DNA of 64,000 nt from Planctomycetota bacterium (lineage in GTDB: Bacteria; Planctomycetota; JAJSAM01): NCBI GenBank assembly GCA_024274785.1, contig JAJSAM010000060.1, positions 120,971 through 184,970 on the forward strand, given 5' to 3'. Position 1 is the stretch's first letter. The number at the start of each line of letters is the position of its first letter. Shown one piece after another: positions 52,306 to 61,906 of the stretch. Made by a program: the position numbers and the translations under genes. Under the pieces are notes generated by a model, which was given only the letters and a program-made list of their open reading frames with translations, was not told the origin of the DNA and searched no databases.

Positions 52306-54846
52306 TTATCCCTCCGCGGCAACCTCCTCGGGCGCCGCTTCCTCCGCCTCCGGCGGGTCCGTCTTCAGGAACTCCTCCGGGATTTCCACATCGGTCGGGG
52401 GCTCCGCGGTGGTCTGGAAATCGAGCTTGTCGTCGGTGACCCGGAGCGTCACGTGCGGGCGCTCCCTGAAGGCTCCCTTCAGGAGTTCCTCCGCCAGCGG
52501 ATCCTCGATCAACCTCTCCAGCGCGCGACGCAGCGGCCGGGCCCCGAGGTCGAGGTTCGTACCTTCGGTGATGACCCGCGCCTTGGCCTCGTCGGTGATG
52601 TAGAGGTGAATGCCGCGCTCGACCAGGCGCCCCCGGACGTCCACCATCTCGATATCGATGATCTCTTTCAGGTTGTCCTCGGTCAGCGGACGGAACACGA
52701 TCACGTCGTCGAGCCGGTTCAGGAACTCCGGCTTGAAGTACTTCTCGACCTCGTGCAGCACGCCTTCCTTGATCTTCTCGTAGGTGACCTCTTCGTCGGT
52801 CTTGCTGAAGCCGAGTGTGGCCTGGTTCTTGATGGCCGCGGTCCCGAGGTTGCTGGTCAGGATCAGGATGGTGTTACGGAAGTCGACGTTGCGCCCGAAT
52901 GAGTCCGTCAGGCGGCCCTCTTCCATGATCTGGAGGAGCATGTTGAAGACATCGTGGTGGGCCTTCTCGATCTCGTCGAAGAGCACCACGGAGTACGGAC
53001 GCCGCCGCACCTTCTCGGTGAGCTGGCCCCCCTCCTCGAAGCCGACGTAGCCCGGAGGGGCGCCGACCAGCCGCGAGACGTTGTGCTTCTCCATGTACTC
53101 GGACATGTCGATCTGAAGGAGCGCGTCCTCCGACCCGAACATGAACTTGGCGAGGGCCTTCGCGAGCAGCGTCTTCCCCACGCCGGTGGGACCGAGGAAG
53201 ATGAACGAGCCCATCGGCCGCCGTGGGTCCTTGAGCCCCGACCGGCTGCGGCGGACCGCCTTGGCGATGGCGTGGATCGCCTCGTGCTGGGAAACCACCC
53301 GCCGGTGCAACTCGTCTTCCATCTGGAGGAGCCGCTCGGCCTCCTGCTTCTCGAGGCGCGTCAGCGGGATCCCGGTCATGGAGGAGACGGTTTCGGAGAT
53401 GACCTCTTCGTCGACGACCTCGTCCTTCTCCTTTGACTTGTTGCGCCACTCCTCGAGGATCGTGCGCTTCTCCGCCTTCTTCTTCTGGGCCTGGTCGCGC
53501 AGGCGGGCCGCCCGTTCGAAGTCCTGCTGGGTGACGGCCTCGGACTTCTCGGCCTCGAGCTTCGCGATTTCCGAGTCGAGATCCTGCAGGTCCGGCGGCT
53601 GGGTCATGGCGCCGAGACGCACCTTGGCGCCGGCCTCGTCGATCACGTCGATGGCCTTGTCGGGGAGGAACCGGCCGGTGATGTAGCGGTTGCTGAGTTC
53701 GATCGCCAACTTCAGCGCCTCGTCCGTGTAGTTGACCCGGTGATGCTCCTCGTAGCGGTCGCGAAGACCGACCAGGATGTCGAAGGTCTCGTCCGTGGAC
53801 GGCGGATCGACCATGATGCTCTGGAACCGCCGCTCCAGGGCCCCGTCCTTCTCGATGTACTTTCGGTACTCGTCGAGAGTGGTGGCGCCGATGCACTGGA
53901 CTTCGCCGCGGGACAGAGCCGGCTTCAGGACGTTGCTGGCGTCGATCGCGCCCTCCGCGCCGCCCGCCCCCACCAGCGTGTGCAGTTCGTCGATGAAGAG
54001 GATGATGTTGCGCGCGCGGCGCACCTCGGTCATGACCGCCTTGATCCGCTCCTCGAACTGCCCGCGGTACTTCGTGCCGGCAACCATCATGGCGAGGTCG
54101 AGTACGACGATGCGCTTGCTGCGGAGCACCTCCGGAACACTGCCCTTGATGATGTCCTGCGCCAGTCCCTCCACGATGGCGGTCTTGCCGACTCCCGCCT
54201 CACCGAGCAGCACCGGGTTGTTCTTGGTGCGGCGGGAGAGGATCTGCATGACGCGGTGAATCTCGCGTTTGCGGCCGATGACCGGGTCGAGCTTCTCCTC
54301 CCGCGCGAGTTCGGTCAGGTCGCGGCCGAAGGCGTCGAGCGCCGGGGTCTTGCTCTTCCCGGTGGTGGCTTCGCCCTCGTCCTCTTCCTCGTTCGGGGTG
54401 TTGGTGACGTCGGCGCCCAGCAGTTCGAGGACCTCTTCCCGGACCTCTTCGAGCTTCACGTTCAGGTTCATCAGGACCTGGGCGGCGATGCCCTCGTTCT
54501 CACGGATGAGCCCGAGGAGCAGGTGCTCGGTGCCGATGTAGTTATGCCCGAGATTCTGGGCTTCTTCGAGGGCCAGTTCGAGGACCTTCTTAGCCCGGGG
54601 CGTGAAGGGCAATTGCCCCATCGTCACGGTATTGGTTCCGTTCTTGACGATCTTCTCCACCTCGAGACGGATCTTCTTCATCTCGACGTCGAGATTCTTC
54701 AAGACCTGGGCGGCGACACCGCTGCCCTCCTGGACCAGGCCGAGCAGGATGTGCTCGGTGCCGATATAGTCGTGCCCGAACCGCTGGGCCTCCTGGCGGG
54801 CGAGCCCCATGACTTTCCGGGCCCGTTCCGTGAATCGATCAAACAT
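52306..54846 (-). CDS. clpC: ClpC, ATPase of the ClpCP protease
   Basis: An 846-residue Hsp100 unfoldase that feeds substrates to ClpP. It has two N-terminal Clp repeats ([12 protein letters not shown] and [12 protein letters not shown]), AAA+ domain 1 with [14 protein letters not shown], a short middle domain with a UVR-like motif ([13 protein letters not shown]), and AAA+ domain 2 with [14 protein letters not shown]. The short M-domain separates it from ClpB. The start chosen is ATG 54846 with GGGAGG upstream; a longer frame is spurious. mcsA and mcsB, which mark substrates for ClpC, lie 2 kb away. ctsR was not seen in the window. Confidence 0.97.
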   Translation of the reverse strand: MFDRFTERARKVMGLARQEAQRFGHDYIGTEHILLGLVQEGSGVAAQVLKNLDVEMKKIRLEVEKIVKNGTNTVTMGQLPFTPRAKKVLELALEEAQNLGHNYIGTEHLLLGLIRENEGIAAQVLMNLNVKLEEVREEVLELLGADVTNTPNEEEDEGEATTGKSKTPALDAFGRDLTELAREEKLDPVIGRKREIHRVMQILSRRTKNNPVLLGEAGVGKTAIVEGLAQDIIKGSVPEVLRSKRIVVLDLAMMVAGTKYRGQFEERIKAVMTEVRRARNIILFIDELHTLVGAGGAEGAIDASNVLKPALSRGEVQCIGATTLDEYRKYIEKDGALERRFQSIMVDPPSTDETFDILVGLRDRYEEHHRVNYTDEALKLAIELSNRYITGRFLPDKAIDVIDEAGAKVRLGAMTQPPDLQDLDSEIAKLEAEKSEAVTQQDFERAARLRDQAQKKKAEKRTILEEWRNKSKEKDEVVDEEVISETVSSMTGIPLTRLEKQEAERLLQMEDELHRRVVSQHEAIHAIAKAVRRSRSGLKDPRRPMGSFIFLGPTGVGKTLLAKALAKFMFGSEDALLQIDMSEYMEKHNVSRLVGAPPGYVGFEEGGQLTEKVRRRPYSVVLFDEIEKAHHDVFNMLLQIMEEGRLTDSFGRNVDFRNTILILTSNLGTAAIKNQATLGFSKTDEEVTYEKIKEGVLHEVEKYFKPEFLNRLDDVIVFRPLTEDNLKEIIDIEMVDVRGRLVERGIHLYITDEAKARVITEGTNLDLGARPLRRALERLIEDPLAEELLKGAFRERPHVTLRVTDDKLDFQTTAEPPTDVEIPEEFLKTDPPEAEEAAPEEVAAEG

Positions 54847-55094
54847 GAATCCGCCTCCCTTGCGTGCATGCAAGGCTCGTATCGCTTTCAGATCTGAAAA
54901 AAAGGGGGAATCCGATTGCGAACTCCGCCCCCTTTTCCTCGTCTGGAACTCTACCCCAGAATGTACGGCCGGGTGAGGAAGTTCCTTGAAATCCGGGCTT
55001 CCGGGTCGCTTCGTTTTGTCCCCCTCGGCGTTCCTTGCCGCTGCTATGATTCCAGGTGAGTCCCGACACCGGGAGCCACCCATGGAGGAGCAGG

Positions 55095-56903
55095 ATGACT
55101 GACGGCTCTGACCTGACCGGAAAGACGCTCGGCAAGTGCCGGATTCGCGGGAAGCTCGGCTACGGCAAGACCGCGACGATCTACCGCGCGTTCTACCAGC
55201 CCCTCAACAAGGAGGTGGCGGTCAAGATCCTGAAGAAGGATGCCAGGGCCACCGAGGAACTCCGGCAGAAGTTCCTGAACGAGGCGAAGTCGCTCGCCCG
55301 GCTCGACCACCAGAACATCGTCAAGGTGTACGACGTGGTGGAAGACGGCGAGTACCTCTTCATCATCATGGAACTGCTGAAGGGCAAGGACCTCTGGCAG
55401 ATCATGAAGGCGGACGGCCCTTTCGAGCCGGATCACGCGATCGAGATCATGGTCGGCGCGGCCAGGGCCCTGAAGGCGGCGCACGCCGAGGGAATCATCC
55501 ACCGCGACATCAAGCCCCAGAACATCATGCTCGTCAGCCGCCGCGACAAGGTCACGGTCAAGCTCGTGGACTTCGGGCTCGCCGCGAAGGGCGCGGTAGT
55601 GGGCAAGGCCGGCACCCCGTTCTACATGTCTCCGGAGCAGATCCAGGGGAAGCGGGTGGAGGCCAAGTCGGACGTCTACTCCCTCGGCGCCACCTTCTTT
55701 CACATCCTGACCGGGAAGCCCCCCTACCCCGGCAGGACCCGCAAGGAGATCTTCGAGAACGTCCTCGGCGGCCAGATTCCCACGGCCAGCAAGGTCAACC
55801 GGGAATTGCGCCTTTCCAAGGCCCTGGACCCGGTCGTCAAGCGCATGATGGCCCCGGTGCCCGGCTACCGCTACAGCGCGAAGGACCTCGCGGATGCCCT
55901 CGACAGCCTGAACCTCGCCGCCGGAGGCCGCAAGCGCCACCGCCATGCGGCCCGGGCCGCCACCACGCGCGGCAAGAGCCCCACCCAGGCACTCATCGGC
56001 GTCGCCATCGGCGTAGTGATCATCGCCGCCGTACTCGCCGTGGTTCTCATGAACCGGGAGAAGGCAAAGCCGCGCGTCGTCGAGCAGCCGAAGGAAGAGC
56101 GGGTGGCGGCAAAGCAGGTGCCGGTGGACCACGCGATCGCCAACCGGGCGCGGGACCGGGAATCCCGCGCGCGCCGGGCGAAGGCGGCCCTCGATCAGGC
56201 GAAGGCCCTCGAGCGGAAGAACCCCGGCGACTACCCGCTGCTGATCGAAGCCTACCGCTCGATCTGGGAGAACGAGGACTTCGGCGGAACCACCTGGGAC
56301 GAAAAGGCCCGGGAGCGGATGAAGGAGCTCGAGTACCAGCGGGACGAGGACAAGCGCCGGGAGAAGCGCATCGCTCAACGGAAAGAGCGGGAACAGGCTC
56401 TGGCGCCTTTCGAGAAGGAGCTGAAGGCGCTCATCGACACCTACCAGTTCGCCACCGCGAGGCAGAAGATCCACGATTTCATGTTCGAGTACGGCGAGAC
56501 GAAGGAACTCGCGATGAGTTCGCGGCGCCTCGAACACGCCGAACGTTGCATCGAAGCCCTCATCCAGGACGTCAATGAGAATCCCCGGAAGACGAGCCTG
56601 GACACCTTCATGGAGAAGGCACCGGACGGCGCGGTCCTCCAGGCGCTGGACGAGAAGGGCCTGACGGTCCGGACCGGCCCTGCCGAACGCAAGGAGGACT
56701 GGACCTTCCTGAAGCCGGTGGAACTGAAGAACCTGATCAGCAGACAGTCCTGGTCGAGGCACCCCGTGAAGCTCTTCTACGCAAGTTGCCTCCTCACGGA
56801 ACTGGGTTTTGATCGCGACGCCGAAGCCATGATGATGGGCGCCGAGATGCGGGACGAATTCGGGCGGATCACGCAACTGAAGAAGGAACTGGAGGGGAGA
56901 TAG
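55095..56903 (+). CDS. Transmembrane Ser/Thr protein kinase, PknB-like
   Basis: A 602-residue protein with a complete kinase domain: glycine loop GKLGYGKTATIY, VAVKIL (Lys44), HRDIKPQN (136-143), DFG (159-161), GTPFYMSPEQ. A basic linker and one membrane helix (about 305-325) lead to a long, helical, Lys/Glu-rich external domain with no PASTA repeats. ATG 55095 is preceded by GGAGGAG. It is divergent from clpC and convergent with mcsB, so kinase and arginine-kinase genes neighbour each other. Substrates are unknown; phosphorylated targets might be read by the FHA protein at 46 kb. Confidence 0.92.
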   Translation: MTDGSDLTGKTLGKCRIRGKLGYGKTATIYRAFYQPLNKEVAVKILKKDARATEELRQKFLNEAKSLARLDHQNIVKVYDVVEDGEYLFIIMELLKGKDLWQIMKADGPFEPDHAIEIMVGAARALKAAHAEGIIHRDIKPQNIMLVSRRDKVTVKLVDFGLAAKGAVVGKAGTPFYMSPEQIQGKRVEAKSDVYSLGATFFHILTGKPPYPGRTRKEIFENVLGGQIPTASKVNRELRLSKALDPVVKRMMAPVPGYRYSAKDLADALDSLNLAAGGRKRHRHAARAATTRGKSPTQALIGVAIGVVIIAAVLAVVLMNREKAKPRVVEQPKEERVAAKQVPVDHAIANRARDRESRARRAKAALDQAKALERKNPGDYPLLIEAYRSIWENEDFGGTTWDEKARERMKELEYQRDEDKRREKRIAQRKEREQALAPFEKELKALIDTYQFATARQKIHDFMFEYGETKELAMSSRRLEHAERCIEALIQDVNENPRKTSLDTFMEKAPDGAVLQALDEKGLTVRTGPAERKEDWTFLKPVELKNLISRQSWSRHPVKLFYASCLLTELGFDRDAEAMMMGAEMRDEFGRITQLKKELEGR

Positions 56904-56942
56904 GCGGCTCTGCCGCCTCGGAGGGTCGAGCGCCGTCTCGAC
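56902..56942. terminator. Paired hairpins between convergent genes
   Basis: Two short perfect stems, GGCGGC/GCCGCC (56902-56916) and GGTCGAG/CTCGACC (56923-56942), fill the gap between the kinase stop and the mcsB stop. No T-tract. Possibly a bidirectional terminator. Confidence 0.45.
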
Positions 56943-56944
56943 CG

Positions 56945-57991
56945 CTACGCAAGACGGGTGCGGATGAACTTCGCGCGGGCGATGTCGCGCTCCTCGGGAT
57001 CGAGGGTGCGGCGTTCGCGCTTCTGTAGGTGGCCGGGCTGCGTCAGCACGAACAGCCGGTTGACTTCCTCCACCTCGAGTCCCTCCACCAGGCCGGAGTT
57101 GACGCCGAGACGCACCGCGGAGAGCAGATTCATCGTCTCCTCGGTATCGATGATCCGAGCGTTCCGGAGGATCCCGTAGGCCCGGTAGACCTTGTCCTCG
57201 AGCGAGTTGCGGTTCTCGGTGATCAGATGTTCGCGCACGTTGCGCTCGTACTGGATGATCCGGGGCACAACCCGCTTGATGTTATCGAGGATGCTGGCCT
57301 CGGAGACGCCCAGGGTGACCTGGTTGCTGATCTGGTAGAAGTCGCCGGAAGCCTGCGTGCCTTCACCGTAAAGGCCGCGGACGGCCAGGTTGATCTTCGA
57401 GACCGCCTGGAACACCTTCTCGATCTGCTTCGTCATCACAAGCGCCGGAAGGTGCAGCATGACGGAGGCGCGCATGCCGGTGCCGACATTCGTGGGACAG
57501 GCGGTCAGGTAGCCGAACTGGGAAGAGAAGGCAAAGTTCAGCTCCTTCTCCAGGATCCCGTCGACCCGCTGCGCTTCACCCCAGGCCCGGTCGAGTTCCA
57601 TGCCGGAGAAGATCACCTGGAGGCGCACGTGGTCCTCCTCGTTGATCATCACCGCCGTGATCTCGGACTCACCGAAAGCGACGCCGCGCTCGCCCTCGCC
57701 GTTCACGAGTTCGCGGGAGATCAGGTGCCGCTCGATCAGGTACATCCGATCGATGTCGTCGAGGTCGTTGACGCTCAGGTACTGCCCGTCCTCGTTGAAG
57801 AGCGACCCCATGACCTTGCTCTTGACGAGGTCGGCCGCCTCCTTCGCGGCATCCGCCTCGATCTGCGGCATGAAGGGGTAGTTCCTCAGGTTCCGGGCGA
57901 GGCGGATGCGGCAGGACATGACGATGTCGGAATCGGCGCCGTCACCCCGAAGCCACTGTCCTCCCTGGCCTCCGAATTCAATCGGTCCCAC
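56945..57991 (-). CDS. mcsB: Protein-arginine kinase McsB
   Basis: A 348-residue phosphagen-kinase-fold enzyme that phosphorylates Arg on proteins, tagging them for ClpCP. Diagnostic blocks are SCRIRLARNLRNYPF, the catalytic cysteine motif LTACPTNVGTGMRAS (Cys165), and the late LGVNSGLVEGLE. The start is GTG 57991 with GGAGGAG ten bases upstream; an alternative GTG at 58015 lacks spacing. It overlaps the mcsA stop by 14 nt. With McsA and ClpC this gives the full Bacillus-like tagging system, rarely reported outside Firmicutes. Confidence 0.93.
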   Translation of the reverse strand: MGPIEFGGQGGQWLRGDGADSDIVMSCRIRLARNLRNYPFMPQIEADAAKEAADLVKSKVMGSLFNEDGQYLSVNDLDDIDRMYLIERHLISRELVNGEGERGVAFGESEITAVMINEEDHVRLQVIFSGMELDRAWGEAQRVDGILEKELNFAFSSQFGYLTACPTNVGTGMRASVMLHLPALVMTKQIEKVFQAVSKINLAVRGLYGEGTQASGDFYQISNQVTLGVSEASILDNIKRVVPRIIQYERNVREHLITENRNSLEDKVYRAYGILRNARIIDTEETMNLLSAVRLGVNSGLVEGLEVEEVNRLFVLTQPGHLQKRERRTLDPEERDIARAKFIRTRLA

Positions 57992-58481
57992 GGGCGTGCG
58001 TCTCCTCCAGTTCACGGATCCGGTCGCGGATCCTGGCGGCCTGTTCGTAGTCTTCGAGATGGATCGCCCGGGTGAGTTCCCGCCTGAGTTCGATAATCTC
58101 GCGTTCGAGCTTCAGGTTGTCGCCCTCACTTTCGGGAATCTTCCCGATGTGCTGGCTGCTGCCGTGAATCCGTTCGAGGAGTTGAATGAGGCCCTCCCGG
58201 AACAACTCGTAGTCGGCCCCGCATCCCAGGCGACCGCGCTGGCGGAATTCCGCGTACGTCAGGCCGCACTCCGGACACTTGAGGTCGGGCTCCCCCTCGC
58301 CCCCACCGGCGCCGGGACCGACGAGGTTCGGAAAGAAGCTCTGCGGGCTCAAGGGGTGGACCCCCTCGGTCTGGGCGCAGGCCTCGCAATAGTGCACTTC
58401 ACGCTGCTGATCGCCGACGATCTCGGTGAGGTGCACCGTGGCGAGGTTCTTCTGGCAGGACTGACAGATCTGCGGAGTCAT
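57978..58481 (-). CDS. mcsA: McsA, zinc-binding activator of McsB
   Basis: A 167-residue adaptor with N-terminal CxxC pairs (CQSCQ, CEACA), a third pair (CPECG and a Cys in LGCGADY), and a C-terminal UVR motif in a coiled coil (LEDYEQAARIRDRIRELE). It activates McsB and helps deliver arginine-phosphorylated substrates to ClpC. The start is ATG 58481. It overlaps mcsB and lies close to clpC. Length is typical. Confidence 0.92.
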   Translation of the reverse strand: MTPQICQSCQKNLATVHLTEIVGDQQREVHYCEACAQTEGVHPLSPQSFFPNLVGPGAGGGEGEPDLKCPECGLTYAEFRQRGRLGCGADYELFREGLIQLLERIHGSSQHIGKIPESEGDNLKLEREIIELRRELTRAIHLEDYEQAARIRDRIRELEETHARGTD

Positions 58482-58580
58482 GGCCAGATGATAACGGAGT
58501 GGCACGCCGCGTGAGTCAGGATAAACGCACGCAGGCCAGCCTCGCTGCTTCACCCCACCGGTCCGAGCGAATGCGAACCT

Positions 58581-59990
58581 TCACTCTCCGAGAAAGCGGG
58601 AGGCGAATCGCTCCCCACGTTCTTCGTAAGTGGAAAACATGTCCCAGGAGGCGTGGCCCGGCGAGAGCAGGAGGGTGTCACCCGGCTCCGAGAGGGCCAG
58701 GCCGAGGTCGACGGCCTCTTCGATGCTGCCGGCGCCGAGGATCCGGCCGGTCCAGCCGACCAGGGCGTCCGCCAGCCGCTCCGAGCCCTCGCCGAGGACG
58801 ATGAGCGACTTCACGCGCTCGCGGATGCTCGACGCGAACCCGGAAAGCTCGGCCCCCCGTTCGAACCCCCCGGCGATGAGGACCAGCGGAGGATCGAGCG
58901 CGGTCAGCGCCCGGACCGCCGCCTCCGGAGTGGTGGCCTTGCTGTCGTTGACTCCCCGCACTCCGTCACGTTCCCCCACCGCCTGCAATCGGTGCGGGAG
59001 ACCCGCGAAGTTCACGAGGGCGGAGCGGATCGCCTCCCTCGGCGCGCCGAGCAGCCTCGCGGCCACGGATGCCTGCAAGGCATTCATCCGGTTGAACGAG
59101 CCGACGAGCCGAAGGTCCCCCGTCGCGAATAACACCTCCTCCTCACCCTCGGTACGGCGCAGGGCCAGACCGCCCTTGAAAAAGGCGCCGAGTTCCGGCT
59201 CCTCGAGCAGCGAGGTCCACTCCAGGTGAGAGCGGACCCTCGGGGCGAACCGTTCGCGGCAGACCAGGTCGTCCGCGCAGAGCACCGTCGGCCCGCGCTC
59301 CGGCAACACCGCCAGCTTCGCCTCGAGGTAGCGCTCGAAAGTGACGTGGCGATCGAGATGATTCGGAGTGACGTTGGTGACGACTGCCAGGTCGGGCCGG
59401 ATACCGTCCCGGGCCAGCCACTCCAACTGAAAGGACGACACCTCGATAACCGCGGTCTCGGTCGCCTGCATCTGCTCCGCGTCGGTCAGGAGCGCGCGGC
59501 CGATGTTCCCGCCGACGCGAGAGGGCACCCCGCCGGCGCCGAGGATCCGCCCAAGCAGCGCCGTCGTGGTGGACTTGCCGCAGGTTCCGGTGATGAATGC
59601 CGTCCGGCAACTGAGGAGCGACATCGTCATCGACAGCTCGGTCATGAGCGGAACGCCGGCCCGGGCGGCGGCCTTGAGGAACGGACTCTCCGGCGGAACG
59701 GCCGGACTCGCCACCACGAGGTCCACGGTGGTGAAGTCCCGCTCCTCGTGCCCACCGAGGGCCAGACGCACATCGAGGTCCGCGATCTCCGCAAGCGATC
59801 TCGCCAGGGCCTCTTCCCCGGCCAGGTCGGTGACGGTCACCCGGGCGCCCTTCGCGCAGAGCCAGCGCACGGTTTCGATACCGCCGGAGAAACGCCCGAG
59901 CCCCATCACCGTCGCCCGGACACCGGAAAGATCCTGGCCCGGCTCGAGGGGAAAGCGATGGCCCGGGACATACCCCGCGTTTCTCACCAC
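58581..59990 (-). CDS. murD: UDP-N-acetylmuramoyl-L-alanine--D-glutamate ligase
   Basis: A 469-residue cytoplasmic ligase of peptidoglycan synthesis. It has an N-terminal Rossmann-like segment (VMGLGRFSGGIETVRWL), the ATP loop ITGTCGKSTTTALLG, the conserved SSFQLEW, VTNVTPNHLDRH, GVNDSKATTPEA and the C-terminal SPGHASWDMFSTYEERGERF. This final motif usually reads SPAxASxDxFxxFxxRG, close enough. It stands apart from other division genes. The start is a GTG at 59990 (or 59987) with no ATG fitting; repeat R3 begins within 2 bp of it, so the promoter would lie inside the repeat. Confidence 0.93.
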   Translation of the reverse strand: MVRNAGYVPGHRFPLEPGQDLSGVRATVMGLGRFSGGIETVRWLCAKGARVTVTDLAGEEALARSLAEIADLDVRLALGGHEERDFTTVDLVVASPAVPPESPFLKAAARAGVPLMTELSMTMSLLSCRTAFITGTCGKSTTTALLGRILGAGGVPSRVGGNIGRALLTDAEQMQATETAVIEVSSFQLEWLARDGIRPDLAVVTNVTPNHLDRHVTFERYLEAKLAVLPERGPTVLCADDLVCRERFAPRVRSHLEWTSLLEEPELGAFFKGGLALRRTEGEEEVLFATGDLRLVGSFNRMNALQASVAARLLGAPREAIRSALVNFAGLPHRLQAVGERDGVRGVNDSKATTPEAAVRALTALDPPLVLIAGGFERGAELSGFASSIRERVKSLIVLGEGSERLADALVGWTGRILGAGSIEEAVDLGLALSEPGDTLLLSPGHASWDMFSTYEERGERFASRFLGE

Positions 59991-59991
59991 T

Positions 59992-60131
59992 GCCCGCGAT
60001 CTGAGGGGCGGTCGCGGCGCATCGCGGGGTCAGGCCTCCTCCGAGATGGGAAGGCGTCGCGTCGTCGGTCTTCCAAGCGCAGCATCCCCGCCTGCCTCCT
60101 CAGATACGCCTTGTCATGGCTGCAATCCGCC
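59992..60131. repeat. Inverted repeat R3, left copy
   Basis: About 140 bp matching the reverse complement of 63861-64000 at roughly 85%. Anchors are GATCTGAGGGGCGGTCGCGG, CTCCGAGATGGGAAGGCGTC and CTGCCTCCTCAGATACGCC. It flanks a 3.7-kb segment with five genes. Confidence 0.85.
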
Positions 60132-60151
60132 AAAGCGCAACACACATCCTC

Positions 60152-60267
60152 CTGTAGTACTGACGTTCAAAATCTTCGCGGCGCTCGCAGATTCTACATG
60201 ACGCTGCCGGACCGCCAGCACGGTCGCCCGGAGGTCGACCCTCCATTGCGGCTGGGCCGCCCGGTGG
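60152..60267. repeat. Dispersed repeat R1, copy C
   Basis: About 116 bp, closest to copy B at 50338-50449. Located 20 bp after the left R3 repeat and about 50 bp from the PEGA lipoprotein stop. Confidence 0.85.
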
Positions 60268-60320
60268 ATTCCCATGTTGAAGAAACGCGGCGCGCGCACT
60301 GGCGAGAAAAGCGGGGTAGC

Positions 60321-60770
60321 TCACTTCGCCGCCTCTTCGAGTTCCTCCTTCGACTCGACCCGGAACTCCTCCGCCCGGAGAATCAGCTCCTGATGCCGCT
60401 TGCGCAGGACTTCAGGGGACAGCGCCACGGAGAGCGGCATCAACTCGTAGGTGAACTCCTGGCGATCCTCGATGGTGAAAGGCAGGAGCAATTCGGTGAT
60501 GAGATCAAACGGAGGATAGGACCACCATGGGGCCTTGACCTCGGCCATCGCCCGCAGCTCCTCGTTCTCTTCACTGACGAGCCGCACGGAGTAAGTTCCG
60601 TAGTCCGTGAAAGAGACCTCCGCGGGCGTGGTCGACAACAGCGAGGCATCGTAGTTCAGGAACACGGTGGCTCCGGGCGGATCCGACCGGATGATCATCT
60701 TCCGCTCCACGCAACCGGTCACGAGGACCACGGCGAGGAGGAGGACAAAGACAACGCACAATCTGCTCAT
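60321..60770 (-). CDS. PEGA-like lipoprotein
   Basis: A 149-residue lipoprotein (signal ending LVTGC, Cys about 20). Residues 25-75 match the PEGA pattern of surface-layer-type proteins: MIIRSDPPGATVFLNYD, LSTTPAEVSF, and a GTYSVRL strand. The rest is helical with a Glu-rich tail. Its role is unknown. It is divergent from the small DUF4177-like gene, and a TGATAGC/GCTATCA inverted repeat lies between them. Confidence 0.78.
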   Translation of the reverse strand: MSRLCVVFVLLLAVVLVTGCVERKMIIRSDPPGATVFLNYDASLLSTTPAEVSFTDYGTYSVRLVSEENEELRAMAEVKAPWWSYPPFDLITELLLPFTIEDRQEFTYELMPLSVALSPEVLRKRHQELILRAEEFRVESKEELEEAAK

Positions 60771-60780
60771 GATCCACCAT

Positions 60781-60810
60781 TGATAGCATGCAGAGAACGG
60801 GTTGCTATCA
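60781..60810. promoter_or_regulatory. Inverted repeat in a divergent promoter region
   Basis: TGATAGC (60781-60787) and GCTATCA (60804-60810), 16 nt apart, lie between the PEGA lipoprotein start (60770, minus) and the small gene start (60834, plus). Candidate operator or hairpin; no known regulator recognised. Confidence 0.4.
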
Positions 60811-60833
60811 TGCGAATCACTGGAGGACTATCG

Positions 60834-61025
60834 ATGATCTACAGATTCAGGATCGAGACATTCAGCCGGAAGGCCGAGGAGGAAACGAACGAGAGGCTCC
60901 GCGAGATCGGCCTGGACTCCTGGGGCATGGTCAACGTGCTTCCCGGCACGAGGGAGGACCCGACCGACACCGACCACTTCACGGTGTTCTTCACTCGCGA
61001 TGCGTCCGACGACATCGGCCTCTAG
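60834..61025 (+). CDS. Small DUF4177-like protein
   Basis: A 63-residue protein starting at ATG 60834 with GGAGGA seven bases upstream. The sequence (MIYRFRIETFSRKAEEETN, then LREIGLDSWGMVNVLPG and a final HFTVFFTRD) follows the DUF4177 pattern: strand, helix, 'GW-x-(L/M)V' and a final strand. DUF4177 proteins have no established function. It is the only gene between the divergent lipoprotein and mntP. The longer frame upstream lacks a Shine-Dalgarno. Confidence 0.75.
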   Translation: MIYRFRIETFSRKAEEETNERLREIGLDSWGMVNVLPGTREDPTDTDHFTVFFTRDASDDIGL

Positions 61026-61079
61026 AGGTCGTCGGGCGGACGGGCCCACTTGCGGGGGAGGCGTTGCCCCGACGGGCCG

Positions 61080-61622
61080 CTAGCCCAGCAGGATCTTCAC
61101 GCCGATTCCGATCAGCACCAGGCCGGCCACAAACTCGCACCCCTTTCCGAGGACGCGGCCGATGCGATGGGCCAGCATCATGCCGATCACCGTCATGGCC
61201 GCCGCGGTCACCCCGATCAGGATGACCGGGAGGACGAAGGGCACGCCGGACACGCCGAAGGTGAGTCCGACGGCCAGGGCGTCGATGCTCACGGCCAGCG
61301 AGAGCAGGACCAGGCTCCCCCCTTTCGTGAGATCCCGGTCTTCCCGTTTCTCCCCGACACCGAACACACCGAAAATCATCCGCCCTCCCACCAGCAGGAG
61401 CAGCCCGAAGGCCACCCAGTGGTCGAATGCGGCGACGGTCTCCTCGAGCGCGGAACCGATGAGACTCCCGATCAGCGGGAGCAGGGCCTGGAACAGGCCT
61501 AAGTGAAATGACAGGCGGAAAACCTGGCGCGGAGAACCGTGGCGAAGACCCACGGCGGCCCCCACCGTGAACGCATCCACGGCGAGCGCCATGGCCAGAA
61601 TGATGATCTCGGGAAGTGCCAC
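61080..61622 (-). CDS. mntP: Manganese efflux pump MntP family
   Basis: A 180-residue inner-membrane protein with six helices. Two halves each carry the conserved acidic motif, AMALAVDAFTVG and LAVSIDALAVG, that defines MntP. It exports Mn2+ and limits its toxicity. No Mn riboswitch (yybP-ykoY) was recognised upstream. A glsB-like gene lies upstream on the same strand, 32 bp away, in convergent-free tandem. Confidence 0.9.
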   Translation of the reverse strand: MALPEIIILAMALAVDAFTVGAAVGLRHGSPRQVFRLSFHLGLFQALLPLIGSLIGSALEETVAAFDHWVAFGLLLLVGGRMIFGVFGVGEKREDRDLTKGGSLVLLSLAVSIDALAVGLTFGVSGVPFVLPVILIGVTAAAMTVIGMMLAHRIGRVLGKGCEFVAGLVLIGIGVKILLG

Positions 61623-61654
61623 GCGAGGAGGTTAGCCAACCGGCTCCTTCCGCT

Positions 61655-61906
61655 CTACTTCCCCTTGATCTGCCGGTAGGCGATGAGCACGAGGAGCGCT
61701 CCCCCCACGGCCAGGCCCATGCTCATCAGGTCAAAATCATCCACCGTCCCGAGCCCCAGCAGCGACCCGAAAAAGCCCCCCACCACCGCCCCCAGGATGC
61801 CGAGGATGATGGTGACGATGATGCCCCCACTCTGCTTTCCGGGCATGATCCACTTCGCCAGGATCCCCGCGATCAGGCCCAGCAGCAACCAGGACAGAAT
61901 GCCCAT
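61655..61906 (-). CDS. GlsB/YeaQ/YmgE-family (transglycosylase-associated) membrane protein
   Basis: An 83-residue protein with three Gly-rich helices (WLLLGLIAGILAKWI; GGIIVTIILGILGAVVGGFF; GLAVGGALLVLIAY). The family is widespread and stress-linked but without a proven biochemical role. ATG 61906 is preceded by GAGGAGGAG. It lies upstream of mntP on the same strand. Confidence 0.88.
   Translation of the reverse strand: MGILSWLLLGLIAGILAKWIMPGKQSGGIIVTIILGILGAVVGGFFGSLLGLGTVDDFDLMSMGLAVGGALLVLIAYRQIKGK

Larger units (their letters stand above)
59991..60320. other. Gene-free region made largely of repeats R3 and R1
   Basis: Bases 59992-60131 are one copy of the inverted repeat R3 and 60152-60267 are R1 copy C. 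The remaining 50 bp before the PEGA lipoprotein gene holds nothing recognisable. Short minus-strand frames here arise from the repeats. Confidence 0.7.

Noticed and set aside
54847..55094. CtsR operator upstream of clpC
   Set aside because: The tandem heptad GTCAAA motif was not found.
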